Position numbers and translations under genes: made by a program
Shown here: piece after piece, positions 24,791 through 38,000 of the stretch
Layout: every line of letters begins with the position of its first letter
Position numbering within the stretch: the stretch's first letter is position 1
Source of the DNA: Ophthalmolycus amberensis
Lineage: Eukaryota > Chordata > Actinopteri > Perciformes > Zoarcidae
Assembly (NCBI GenBank): GCA_024529925.1
Contig: JAFEUB010001371.1
Coordinates: 145,346-209,345, forward strand
Length of the DNA stretch: 64,000 nucleotides
Direction: 5' to 3'
The notes under the pieces: generated by a model
What the model was told of the DNA's origin: nothing
Databases searched by the model: none
What the model saw: the letters and a program-made list of their open reading frames with translations, nothing else

Positions 24791-26446
24791 ACGTGTATTA
24801 TTTATGTTTGTCCCAGTTCAGACGGAAAGACAAAGAGCTGACAAAATATACCTTGTTGGAATCATTTCATCTTCATTTATAGGTATTGTTCATTTCTGTG
24901 TGAAGTGTGGCTTAAACATTAACTCACATTGTCACATAAAGAGTAATTATGGTTTTGGTTTTTGTGTGCACAGAAAGATTGCGGCTCAGACAGACAACAG
25001 TTGGCATCCAAGTCAAAAAAGTCTCATACAAATATGCTGAACTGCGTCCATCTAGTGGCCTTAAGGGTGCTGGTACAACCTGTGGCTCCAGGAGCTTCAC
25101 TTACCTTAATCATGATTCATATATGTGCCATTTTCGTTCTGTGTTTGTTTTAAGTAATTGCGGCAGCCAATTTCGCATACAAACTGTTAGTGTTTGACAC
25201 TGGTAGAGCATCACACTGGAGTGTAATATTTGTAGCCTGTGTCCTTAGTGTATCATGGGGACACTAGCGTCACATGTTTTCACATATTTAAAGAAAGTAA
25301 CATATCAATGTGCATTGTTGTATTGTATGTGCAACTGTGAATCAGGTCCAAGGCAATATAGACTTCGTTATGAAAAGCACACTGTACAAGATTGAAGCCT
25401 ATTTCATTTGTGAGCTAAAACTGATGTAAAGGACCACATAAAGACAGATTCCCCAGAGTATCAAATATACCAAATGTTGATTTTGATCGATCGCTTGTCT
25501 CAAGCAAGTTGATCTTAGTGCAGTTACATGAATGCAAATTAATAGCAACCTACAAGGAAAATCAACACAATGACTAATGCAGTTCAAAACCTCCAGTATC
25601 ATCCACTATCATTTATGCTGTGGATATCACATCAGACTGCAAAACGTGCTCTGTTTACATTTGTAATGAGTGTCCATGTCAGTTGACACGATCACCCATT
25701 CACACAGCATTTAAATAGCTGGTTAAAGCCATTTGGTGACACCCCTTAGTTAGTAAATGAAAGGAAAACCATAATTCATCAAAGCTGCATATAATTAAAT
25801 TATTAAAAATAAACTCTGGGTGTGGTATTGAAGCCATTGTTGTGAAACAGTTTCTCAAAGCATCACATTGAAAACATTTCAAATATGTTTTAATGACAGA
25901 AAAGAATGCAGACACCGTGTCACTCCCCTATTTCTCAGAAGAGATGGCATCTCCTCTACGTGACAACAAAACCAAATTATTCTTGCCAACTTGTGCTTCG
26001 ATGAAATGAAACTAAAAAGGAGAACCAGTTAACTAAATGAGGCACATGATAGACAATGGCCTATTCAATTTACTGACAAATGCTTGGTTGAATCAGCTGT
26101 CAGGACTTTTTGTTGAGACCCAATCCTACCAGTAAAAATTAGACACTGCTCAGTGACTTATACTCAGACAAGAGCAAGGCCTTTCTATTTTTGCTGGCAT
26201 TTGTCATCATTTGACAAAGATACTGGGGAAATATGATTCACCGCTGACATGGGAAGACACACAGTGACGGGGCTCAGAGTTGATACTCGCTGCAAGAAAC
26301 GCTCATAATGGCTGACCGGGTCTCGAGACGACTTGAATGAAGTCACTAAGGCTAAATAATTGGAGGGGTTTGATGCTCTTCCTCCTCTTGACTCTGAAAA
26401 CACAAATTGGTCCCGAGTGCAGGATGTATATGGAAACTATCTGCAC

Positions 26447-26447
<1 letters not shown>

Positions 26448-26490
<43 letters not shown>
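26448..26490. repeat. (GT)n microsatellite
   Basis: About twenty-one GT dinucleotides. Confidence 0.94.
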
Positions 26491-26493
<3 letters not shown>

Positions 26494-26862
26494 GAGCAGG
26501 TGTGCTTCATTCTACTGCAGCAGATCTACAGTATGCACACAATTTGTATCACATCTCAACCACATCAAAGTACAGTCAAACAAGTACTGTATTAATTACA
26601 CATTTGAGGTACTTGCGCTTCCGTTTTATGCTAACTTATACTTGTACTCCACTAGAGCTAAGAGGGAAATACATGTACATTTTATAATACACTCAATGAG
26701 CTTATCAAATACAAACCATTGTTAAAGTTTGAACCAGTGTTTCCCAACTTTCTTAATGTGTGGCCCCTAACAAAAAGTGTTTTTTTTGGATACTTTAAGT
26801 GCATTTTTGATCCCATTGGACGAAGGTAAGGGACAACCTGGACAGTCTATCACAGGGCTGAC

Positions 26863-27068
26863 ACGTAGCGACAGACAACCACTCACGCTGCACCTTCACA
26901 CCTACGGGCAATTTTGAGTACTCAATTAATCTAACCTGCATGTCTTTGGACTGTGAGAGGAAGCCGGAGAACCCGGAGAGAACCCACACTGACACGGGAG
27001 AACCTGCAAACTCCACACAGAAGGGCTGTGAGGTGACAGTGCTAGCCACCACGCCACCGTGCAGCCCA
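26863..27068 (-). repeat. Common teleost interspersed repeat
   Basis: The words CTAACCTGCATGTCTTTGGACTGTGAGAGGAAGCCGGAG, AACCTGCAAACTCCACACAG and GCCACCACGCCACCGTGCAGCCC belong to a repeat I recognise as extremely frequent in fish genomes, with conserved cores of this kind. Several indels and substitutions show an old copy. The minus-strand reading frame across it is repeat-derived. The strand is given from the usual direction of that frame, and the class of the element is not assigned. Confidence 0.6.
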
Positions 27069-27933
27069 TATGATAGCATGTAGAGGCAAAATTAAAACCA
27101 ACCACCTTTGGCTACTGAGTTGTGCAAAGCAGGGATGGATCAGTTTATTTAGCTAGCTGGATTTATTGTTCCGGAGACCAAAACACTCTTTGTTTGAGGA
27201 AGAAGGCTGCGTGTATATGTGTGACTATTTTTGTTTTTATAGGCCAGGTTAACAAAATATTTATTTTGTTTCGTTTGGCAACTCTGACAAGTTTTCTTCA
27301 GCTGATGACGATATTTTTTAAATTTCTATGGTACCCTGTTGGCAGCTGGCAGACGATGATAGATTGTTCATCAACCTCCAACAAAGACATTTCTTTGTGC
27401 TTACAAAACGTTGCCAGCTTGTCTTACCGGCAAAATGCAACAAATCTGCTTTTGATCTTGCCTATCCGTAGCTTTTTATAAAGGGGCACATCAAAAACTC
27501 AATGTTTTGTGCATTTTTTTGTATCAACCTATTGAATGCTTGACACAGCGCATCACATTTGCCGTTGTGAAATCTCAGGTAAATGCTACCCACATGAAAA
27601 CAAGTCATAGAACTATGCTGCATGTTTTCACAGTACAATCATTTCCTCATAACTGTGATTTTACAGATCATCTTAACGCTAACTGTGACCTGAATGTACA
27701 TCCCACGATGTCCTTGTTCTTACCAGACCGGTTTATGATGAACCTGTTTACATCAAAGTGCAAAGTGCAAGTAATTATTGGTTTCCAGTAAAAGAGAACC
27801 AGAAGATTTTCATACAACTGATGCTAACATGCCTCTGCACAGCATCAGGATGAATCCCCTCAATGAAAATACAGTCTACGATCACTAAAATGGTTTCTGC
27901 TCTGTTTCCATTGCTGTCTCTGCCTGTTGTCTG

Positions 27934-27934
<1 letters not shown>

Positions 27935-27968
<34 letters not shown>
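27935..27968. repeat. (GT)n microsatellite
   Basis: About seventeen GT dinucleotides. Confidence 0.93.
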
Positions 27969-28699
27969 CTGCCAATTGTAAACCTGTGTGTCCATGATCA
28001 CGTCACAATCTCAGCTCCTGCTGCAATCAGTGATCTAAACAAACAAGTCAAGGACCTGACCCACTTCACAGGTCCTCCAATATGTGTGCATAGCTGCATG
28101 GCCTACCCCAAATGGCCCACAATGATGGGCCATCGGGCTGCTATTCTTAGAACAAGTTACTATTTTCTCTCCTCTCTTTTATTTTTTCCCTCAACCCTGT
28201 CACAAGGACAGCTGAGGCATATATGCGAGTAGAAAGAGGAAGAGGGTGATAAAAGGGTAAAGAGAAGAACGGATCAACTGAGAGAGCATGAAACTGTAAG
28301 GCTGACTGGTGGATTCTGGGCACCTTATTTGTCTTTATTCCCACCAATTTTCCTTTTTTTTAAAAAACTATTTGTATGTATTTATTATTATTCATTTAAT
28401 ATTTCGACTGCTGCTGTTGATTGTCATCATTGTGTTCCTTTTCATGTTCAATTATAACATAGCGTACAGTCCAAAGTGTCAGTTTATCTTATAAGTCATA
28501 ATGCCTACTCACGAACATAGAGCATCACTTCACTTTCAACGCAAACAACTGAGGAAGTTCACTTTTATCGGAATCCTCAAACATCTTGAACCGTAAATTC
28601 AGCAAGCGCTTTCCCGGCATGGCCACGCCAAGGATGGGCCACCTCCACCAATCAATGCTGCCAAATATTCATCCCTCCCTCCCTCCCCTGCCTCCATAC

Positions 28700-29007
28700 C
28701 AGAGCCACTGTCACCCTGCTGACCAATCACAGGAGGAGACTGCAGCTGAAAAAGAGAAGCGCAAGGCTGGCTGCACACTTTTGCAAACGAGCTAAACCTG
28801 ACACGTTCTTGGAGAGCACACTGAGATGCACACAGTCTATCATCTTGCTGTCTTTGAGCTTTTGACGTTGTAATTTAGTTTTTTTTGTTGGTTTTTTTCT
28901 TACATACACCCTTTAGAGGATTTGCATGACTTCAGTGAAGTTGTTTTGAGTAATTGTTCTAAATAGAGCTTTTCTCTTTGCTGTGTGTCTTTCACACATC
29001 AGCAATC
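28700..29007 (+). promoter_or_regulatory. Probable promoter and 5' UTR of the SOD-repeat gene
   Basis: A CCAAT word (GACCAATCAC) lies near 28,720. A weak TATA-like TAAATAG stands near 28,960, about 50 bases before the start codon. No upstream in-frame ATG follows it. The start site is not directly visible, and an additional upstream non-coding exon cannot be excluded. Confidence 0.3.
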
Positions 29008-32000
29008 ATGCGGCCGCTGGCAGCTGTCCTGCTGCTTTCTTTAATTGGTGAGTATTTGGTCAACTTTAACCTTTGTACAAAGTGCCACATGGACCTCATG
29101 AATGATTTACGCATTAGGCAGTCTAATGTTTATGACAAGGATTTTAAACCATGTGCCACTGCACGTTTTGACTCGTGTTATTTATAGGCCAAAGATTCAA
29201 CTTTCTCTATAGTGTCTAACTTGTTTTGAAACCAGTTGTGCAATATTCCCTCCAGCAGATTAGTTTTGTTAATGAAATATTTTGCAGGTTGCAGCCCTCT
29301 CTGTAAATCCCACTACGATGTGGAAAGGCTTGAAACAATCTTAATGTTTAAATTAGAATCATGTGATGTTGCTCTAACTATCAATTCAATTAAAAAAACA
29401 AAACAAAAAAAAAAGTCCTTCCACACCATTTTCATTTATAGTTCTATGCTTTGAAGTTAATCACACATCAGTTACAAGTCATTTTATTTGCTTTTAAAAA
29501 ATACTGCAAACAAGCGTTGTATTGTCTTGTTAATCTAGTTTAATAGAATTCAAATGATAATTGAAATGGAGCGAATGACAGTGATTTCAGAGCAAGTCTG
29601 TATAGTCACACTGTGAAAGTAACGTTTCCACTTAACTCTCAATGCAAATGCTTTACAGGCAGAATCTATTCACAGCCGCTATAAATACCCTTTAAAGAAT
29701 AGAAACTAAAAGGTGTGTCACCTCTTATTGTGGCGTCTTATGTTGTGTGGCGAAAAGTAAGGACGTGGAGGTTGTGGTGATGGATGCATACTGTATTGTT
29801 TTGAGGAATGTGTCTTCAAAACATTTGTCCGGCTCCTGCCAAAACGTTTGCTTGTTTTTACTTCACTTGGATATTTGACGCTCAAACATCCATTGAGTGA
29901 TTTGTGTGTCAGACTTGAAGGAAGTTTGGTTAGGGTCACATGGTTGTGACATCACAACTAGCGTGGAAGCCAGTCATAGTCCGATATGCAGCCATATGAG
30001 ACATCTTGTTTCCATCAGTTCAACTTTTGAAATGAAGTTGCATATTTATAGATTCTGGATTTGTGGTAACGAGAGAGAAGCATAACAATTTATTTTAAGA
30101 ATTTTTGACCACATCTGACTCAAAGTACTACTTCAAGCAGAGCATCTTGTTGTATCTTGACACACATCTGAAGGGTGTTTTTAAATCTTTCCCTTGCCTT
30201 AACTTAAATGCTTTAGTTGTCTACCGTATTGTAGTGCACAGATATTATCGGACCATTATTGGTGATTGAACATTAATTTGGTGAGGAGGGTGTATTAATA
30301 AGTGTAGGACAACTGATACCACCATCACTTCCTCCTTGTCGTCCTTTTCAGATTCCATTTCCTGTATTCAGTTTCTGGCGCCTCTGAACATGGAAGGAGT
30401 CACAGGGCAGGTGCACTTAAACTCCACCTCCCAGATGGCCACTGTCAACGTGTCTGGTGCTGGAAGCTGTGGTTCACTTAACTTCTCCCTCAGCCAGTTC
30501 CCCGTCATGTATGGCCATTTTGCTCAGCCCTGTTCTGAAGCAAATATCGGCTCCAGCGTCTTCACCTTCACGGCTGATCCCTCCTCAAACCCCACCGTCA
30601 ACGTGTCAAGCTTCCTCGAGGACAGCTCAAACTTCGACGACTACTCGCTGACTTTGCAGACGTGTAACGGCACTAAAGTATGCACGGTTGTAAGTCGAGG
30701 TCAAACGCTCAAGACCTATCAGGCCAGGTTCACCGGCCCCATCGCGGGTAATGTTTACATGCGCCTTAACAAAGGAAATGCCGACCCCAGGCTGCTTGCA
30801 GATCTAGTTACAATCGGTCAGGTCAATGCATCACAAACCAATGTCACTATCTTTGGATCCACAAGCATTGCTGCAAACTGTGATGTCCTTCTTGGAAGCT
30901 TGAATTCCTCCACTTTGACCAATATGGGCGTCGTAAAAGTCGGAACCCCTTCACAGCCTGAGAAATCCCGTCTGGACCTGACCAGCTTCAACATCAACAG
31001 TCGCTTTCTTCTCCTCCGCATGGGGTCAAGTCACAAGTGTGCTCAGATTTATATTGTGCCGGAGAAACAGGTGAACGCTGTCTTGAATATGAAAGGGATC
31101 AAAGGATACTTCAACTTCCGTCAGGCTTCCCCGTTTGATATGACAGAGTTGAGGGTGAACCTGACTAACTTACAGAGCAGAGTGGGTCCTTACCATGTCC
31201 ACAATTTCCCTCTCCCCTCAGTCAGGTCGTCTTCATCAAGCCGGTGTTCAAATGACAACGTGGGCGGCCACTGGAATCCATTCAGTGTCAACACGAGCAA
31301 CCCAACATACCCAAATGGGCCAGGTTCAACCCACGACATGTATGAGATCGGTGACCTCAGTAACAAGCACATGTCCCTTGCAGGTAGAAACGAGACGGAC
31401 GTGATGTTCACGGACTTCAACCTCCCTCTGTTTGGACCAAACAGCATTGTAGGTCGCTCAGTTGTGATTCACCTAACAGATGGTGCTAGGTATGTTTGTG
31501 CGAGCATCAGCTATCCTGGTGAAGTGATTGTAGCCAGAGCCACATTTCAGAGCCCTGTGGTCGGTGAGATCTGGTTCACCCAGCTAAAAGACAACCCTCT
31601 GTCTGACGTATCCATCTTCACGGACTTGTCATATGGAAATTCCTCAATGACGCCTACAAGTGACCACAACTGGCATGTTCACACCTACCCCATCAGCTCA
31701 GAGAGGGATGACGATGAAAGGCGCTGCAGCACTACAGGAGGACACTGGAACCCCTTTAACATTAACGCAGGAGACAGCAGCTATCGCCTCCACTGTAGCC
31801 CATCCGGTCCCTTATCCTGCGAGGTGGGAGACCTCTCCAGCAAACACGGCACCATCAACCTTGGCACCACAGTGGGCGAAGTGAAAGCAAAAAACTTCTT
31901 CACTGATGTCACTTCCTGGTTGTCCGGGTCATCCATAATCGGTCGTTCTGTGGTCATCCATGAAGCAGCAAGGGGAGGGCCGAGGATTGCGTGTGCCAAT

Positions 32001-35000
32001 GTCACAATGGTGCGGGTTCCCAAAGCTAGCTTAGGTAGCTGGTTTGGCAACCAGATTCCTGCCGGACAGGTCCGGTTCTCCCAGGCCGTCCCACAAGGCC
32101 CCACGACTATAAGCGTATCCTTTATTAACCTGAACTCCTTAGCTGGGGGTTACCATGTTCACATACTGCCCGTCAAACCTGGCAGCGCAAATCCCTGCTC
32201 CAACGCAAACATCCTGGGCCACTATAACCCGTTAGTCGTGAACGCATCAAACAGCCCCGCACCTGGAGCAGGCACAGTGGACCAGTATGAGATTGGGGAC
32301 TTGAGTGGGAAGTTTGGGACTCTGAATGGCCTCAACCAGTCTGACGTTGTATACATGGACCCTGAGATGCCATTGACAGGACCCTACAGCATAGTGGGAA
32401 GGTCACTGGTGATTCACTACTCGGCAAACGGATCAAGGTGAGAACCTGTATGCGTTTGTGCTTATTAGACAGAACGAAAGCAACAGAGTATGAGTGAGGG
32501 AAATATGAAGAAATATTTCACAGTCAGGGTAACCACAGGTTCCTGTATGTGAAGAAGTAGTCACTGTAACAACCATACTGTAGCCACTGACTCTTTTTCT
32601 CATTACTTCAGGTACGTTATGATACAGATACAGCATAGAAAAAATGGCATGAACTCTAGCTGCTTTAAAGTTTGACTGGTCACTGATGCCTTTGCAGCAG
32701 GAGCAGACAACTAAGCTTCACCACCCTGAGTAGCCCTCTGGCACAGTGACGGACTTAGCCAGGCTAGTGAGGGCAATCAAAGGTGTAGGATATCATAGAC
32801 ATTGTGTCATATCATCCTCATGTTTTGTGTTGTAACTCACAGATAAACCTCCTCATTCATTGCGGAGGAGAACAATCTAAAGGTTAACCCTTCAGGATTT
32901 GGATATGTTTTGCTAATCTTGTGTTTTTTGTGTCTTCCTGTGCGTGTGTGTGTTTTCTGGACAGAATGCGCTGTGCTAACATCTCAGCTGACAGGGCTAC
33001 AGACGGACAATGGGTTGTTGCTAAGGCTGTTTTCAATGATACAGTGACTGGGACGGTGGAACTGGTAAGAGTCAGTCTTTTCCACTAGAGATTCAGGTGT
33101 TAAGCTAGTAGCGGCTAATATAGCCTCGAGCGCTAGTTTAAGCAGACATTTACAAACTTGTAGTCTTCAGCCCCAATCTCGCTGACTCAATGGACACCTT
33201 TATACAACTTTCTCACGCATGCAATAGTACGCTACTGACCAAGACCCATAAACGGACTGATGTATGAAGATGATGAACTTCCCTAAGAAAGACCGTGGTT
33301 GTTCTCATGTTCCACACCACCAAGATTGCATTTATCTGTGGGTGGCTCACACCCACAATTATAGAAATCCGAACTCTCTAATTAAAGTTCAGGTTGCCAA
33401 ACTAAGCCACAGTGCACAATGGCCAAACATGTATAATAGACGTGAGAATAAACAAGGTTGTCACGGAACAGGAAGCATTGCCTATTTAGAGGCAGAGATA
33501 CGTTCTCCTTTGCATTGCAAATGGTTCATATGTAAAACACCGCACTCCATAATTAGGATAACACAGTTAGCCTTTGTCTGTAACTTGATGTTTTGACATT
33601 GAGATATGAATTTTTAAGGTTTTTCTTTAATTCATAAAGTCAGAAAGTATTCTTTAGAAAACGGCCTAGTCCGTTCAAATGATAATGACCCAGCCCATCA
33701 CCAGAAGCGACTTCCACATGACAGCAGCAAATTGAAAAAATCTGAATCCAATAGTTTTCTTTGATGGCCACAGAACACACACAAGGATTTCTCTCTTTCG
33801 AACCTGTTAGGATCCAAGCTGCCACAAAAACATGACAGAGAATTTCTGCTGCTCTGGACAGATAGTGAATTCATTATGCCTGTGGTGGGTTGCAACAAGG
33901 AGCCATGGGAAGCAGGGGTGGGATCATTAGCTTAGCTTAGCATTTGTTTGCTGGCTAGTTAAACCTCCAGGCCCCCTGAACTACGAAGCTCTCCAAGGGA
34001 ACAGCTGTCTCTGTCAGCCACCCTCCAGAGGCCCCATACTGAGCTCTGCTCTACATCTATGGATACGAGCTTGTGATACTGTATCGTCTAAGAGGCTATA
34101 TTATCAAGGATAGTCTGGGGATTAAACATTGCCATTAACCTTTACGGTCTAAATTTGCAGTCAGATTTCACTGAGACGGAGTATGAGACTGGTTTAACAG
34201 GTTACAACGCAAAAGCCTTAAACTTGCATTCTTTCTAATAGACAGCAGGGTGTGACTGCTCTGGTTGCATTAACGTAAACATGTAAACATGAGTTTATGG
34301 TCTCAATCCCTACAACATGATCATTTAGTAAATGATGGTCCCATTTAGAGTAAAATAGACAACAAAGCAGTGTATGCCTAAGGACCGAAAGTAACCTTGT
34401 TATTGACAGGTCGCTACCATGGGCGTTGTCCGGTCTGGGAGCTGTCTGCATTTTCGTCTAACAACTTTAACCCTTTCACAGTGTGTTTTAATCTCATGAA
34501 AGTTAATTGTAACATTTTGGTTGTCTAGAAAATCGTAGTCAGCATTTGGTTGTCGTTAGCCCTCTTGTGTCACTTCTGGTTGGAAAAAAGTAAGATGGCG
34601 ACCAAGATGGCAATGACGATGTAAAAAAGCTTTCGATTTTGGTTACAAAATGCATGAAAATAGAAATGACTAATCTTAATATTTTTTTTCTTTGGAAAGT
34701 GACAATTGTAAAAGGATAATGGCCTTCGAGCTGCATGTTGTCGCCCATTAATTCCTGATAATGGACACCTCATCGAGCATTATCCATTACATATATTTCA
34801 GCAAAACAAGCGCCCAGCTCTGGTTGAACTATGAGATTATGCATGTTCAAATCAGTCTCTCTAATTGCCTGTTAACATTGGACATGTTGATGTTTCTTTC
34901 TCACAGCGCCAGCAGATGTTTCCTGATGGGAGTAGCAGTGATGTCACAGTGGATGTGATGATTCAATCGACAACACAAGCTGTAAGACCCATAAATAGGG

Positions 35001-38000
35001 TTGTAATCTTCACTCGAACAATATTAATTGTTGGCCATCAAGTTCATTTCTTTACCTTTAGAATGCAACAGGATCAAGAGATTGACATTGAAATCACATA
35101 AATATACAAGTACGCCCGTATTTTACCCCCCTCCCTGCAGACAACTGTGGCATCCATGTTCATCACAAGCGCACGGAACGCGGACACCCGCCAGTGCACC
35201 GGTGTGGGAGAAACATTCAATCCCTTCAACATGACATCGATGGTGAGACCGGCCTGTCTCTTCTTTCATTCCTGCGCTTCTTCTTCTGCTTCTGTTGACT
35301 GCTCTGGAAGGCTGATACTAGTACTTAAGTATTCAAGCTGTTAAATCGGCAGTATAAATCTAAACCAGTGTCCTTGCTACTGCAGAGCTGTTTGCTGGTA
35401 TTTAAGTATTCAAAGTATTTCATTTGTTGTATATTTTTACTCTGATTATGTTAGTCCTAACCAACAGGATGTCTGATTAAATAGCTTGATAGATGTCCCT
35501 TACAGTAGTTTTTGTCTATAGTAGTACATGTTATACAATAAGAGTTGTACCTCTCTAAATGCTTCATTATATCATATAAAGAATGTACTGCATCTAACCT
35601 GGTGTCTACTACAGGCATAGTATGCATATTCATATGCATATAGAATAGGACAACACTTTCAACCAGTGCAGAGAAGGAGGGCTAGTTTTTTCCGAACAAT
35701 AAAACATGACCATTTAATGCCAGATAACATGCACAATGGTGCTTAACTGTGCTCGCTCTTCGGTTCTTTAACCCCTTCAGAGCTCCAGCTGTTCACTGTT
35801 GAACCCTCTGAGCTGTGTGGTGGGAGAGGTGTCCGCAAGACACGGCACAGTCGAGCTGCCTGGGGGACGGGTCTTCACTGACAGCATCATGCAGCTCTCT
35901 GGAGACCACACAGGTACACGGACATTGTTTTGTTTTTTCTCCGTGTATCTAGCAGTGGTAAGAATTAAAGATCTCAATACAACTTTGCTCTTTTACTTGC
36001 AATTTAGATTTATTTTTAACATATAATAAGAAAACAACACAAGAATAACCCATAAAAATGAGAAATAATGTACTTTCAAACATGACAAATAATAATCCAC
36101 AAAATAAAAAATTGTAGTGGTCCGTGGAAGTGTAATTCTGAAGAATGGCAGCAGCGTCATCGCATGTGCGGACATCCTGCCAGAGTCCCCTTCAGCACTG
36201 CAGACCTTCCCGGCAGTGACTAACTTCAGCAGGTGAGTGCAATTAAACCACATTTAGCCTGAGTTCCAGGTAAAGGGTTTGGTCATCTGGACAAATTCTA
36301 CAGAAGTGATTCAGAGTTGAAGTGCACAGTACCAGCACAGCACCAGTTCATCTTCTCTATTCATCATAAAATACCGGAACTGTTCTGAGGAAATGCAAAA
36401 ACTTGTTTTCTTTGACGTTGTCGTGTGATAGTGAAACTAAAATAAGAAGTTTACGATCATCTGACTAACAAATTAGATGTAACAGAGGCTGATCAAATGC
36501 ATAAGTCTGAATTGATTAATGGATGATCCATAATGTATTAACTATTAAACATAAACTTTACCCTTATTATAAAGTGCAACTGATAAAGCGTTACAATTCC
36601 TGAAGATTGGTTGAACACTGTTGTTTGATCATATCTGGATTGGATCAGAGCAAATAGACTGACTACAATGTATTTCTAATTATCATATTCTAAGACCAGC
36701 AGAGTTGATGTTTCATTTCTTTTTGCCCAGATATGACTTTCGTAAGAGGGTTGCAGATGTCCTGCTGTTGGCGATGGCGAGAGTCACCATCCTGCCCAGG
36801 TCTCCCAGCTCTGCAACTAATGGAAATTGCCAGCAAGTCAACTTCATGGTGTCTGGTAAGACAGAAACACATAACATGCTCCCATGTAAACACAGCAGTG
36901 TGTTGACTGTTTAATTATAGTAAACACCAGTAACAGTGATCTGAGAGAGTGAGTCAATATTCATTCCGCTTCCTCTGTTTATTCTGAACATCATGTCAAA
37001 AAGATCAAAATGTGGCCATTCACCATTCAAATTCTCAACAGACGCCACCCTCTATTACGAATAGTGTGTTAAGTTAGGTAAGTCTTCAGCAGTCACTGAC
37101 TGTAAAACCTCTCTGGTATGTCAAGACCGATACAGACGTGCCGAGGAGAGAGAGAAAATAATACTGAGTTGAATGTTGACGAAGGAACAAAATTACATAA
37201 AAGCTGATTTAGCAAAGAAAGTGCAGCATAATGCTTACATTGTGGCCAGGATTGTTCTGTTCTGCATTCACAAGTGCAACGGTTTTTTGTGTATGAGATA
37301 TAAATCCATCCGACTGTATATGCACAGCATGTTAGCCTATGAAGATGTCAGCTACTTCAAGCTTCCAGGACCATTCTGGGCAAAGCTGTGTGCCCAGGCT
37401 GAGTCCATCAGGACAATGAACAATTACAGCCATTGAAGAATCTTTAGAAAACCTGAAAAATTGCAGTTACCTGATCCTGGAGTTGAGTGTCTGTGTGTCT
37501 CACTCTCTGTCCCAGGGGGGAACAGAGAAGTATCCGTTCAGAGGTTTCACACAGCGTAGCACAGGACGGGCATTTATGCCCTCACAAGTCTCCCACAAGC
37601 TGCAGAGTTTACGATTGCAATAATAAGGCCTCCTGTATCATGATAATGAGTGTGACAGCAGGAAGATGCACACACACCGAGAGATTTAAGACAGCATGCA
37701 GCTGAGACTGTGTGATGATGATGACGTTTTCAGTGCTTCAGAGGACAGAAAAATAAAACGATAAACAGTTGGTGATTTTTATTTTTTTAAGCAAAATTAC
37801 GTGCAAAGCAATCAGCACCTATAGAAAATTAAAGAAGCTATTTGCTTGAAATATACTGCAGCGTTTCAGGTATATCATCAGCCGACTTAATGATGGAAAG
37901 GCAAACCCATAACCACCTTTGGACTGCTGTTATACAGTAATTATCAAGTATAATAACTCAGTCATTGCGGCTTGGACAGTCTGTGTATTTAAACATTGCC

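Larger units (their letters stand above)
24791..28900. other. Non-coding stretch upstream of the SOD-repeat gene
   Basis: No supported gene. It contains (GT)n tracts at 26,448 and 27,935, and an interspersed repeat at 26,863-27,068. The short open frames have no splice support. Confidence 0.5.
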
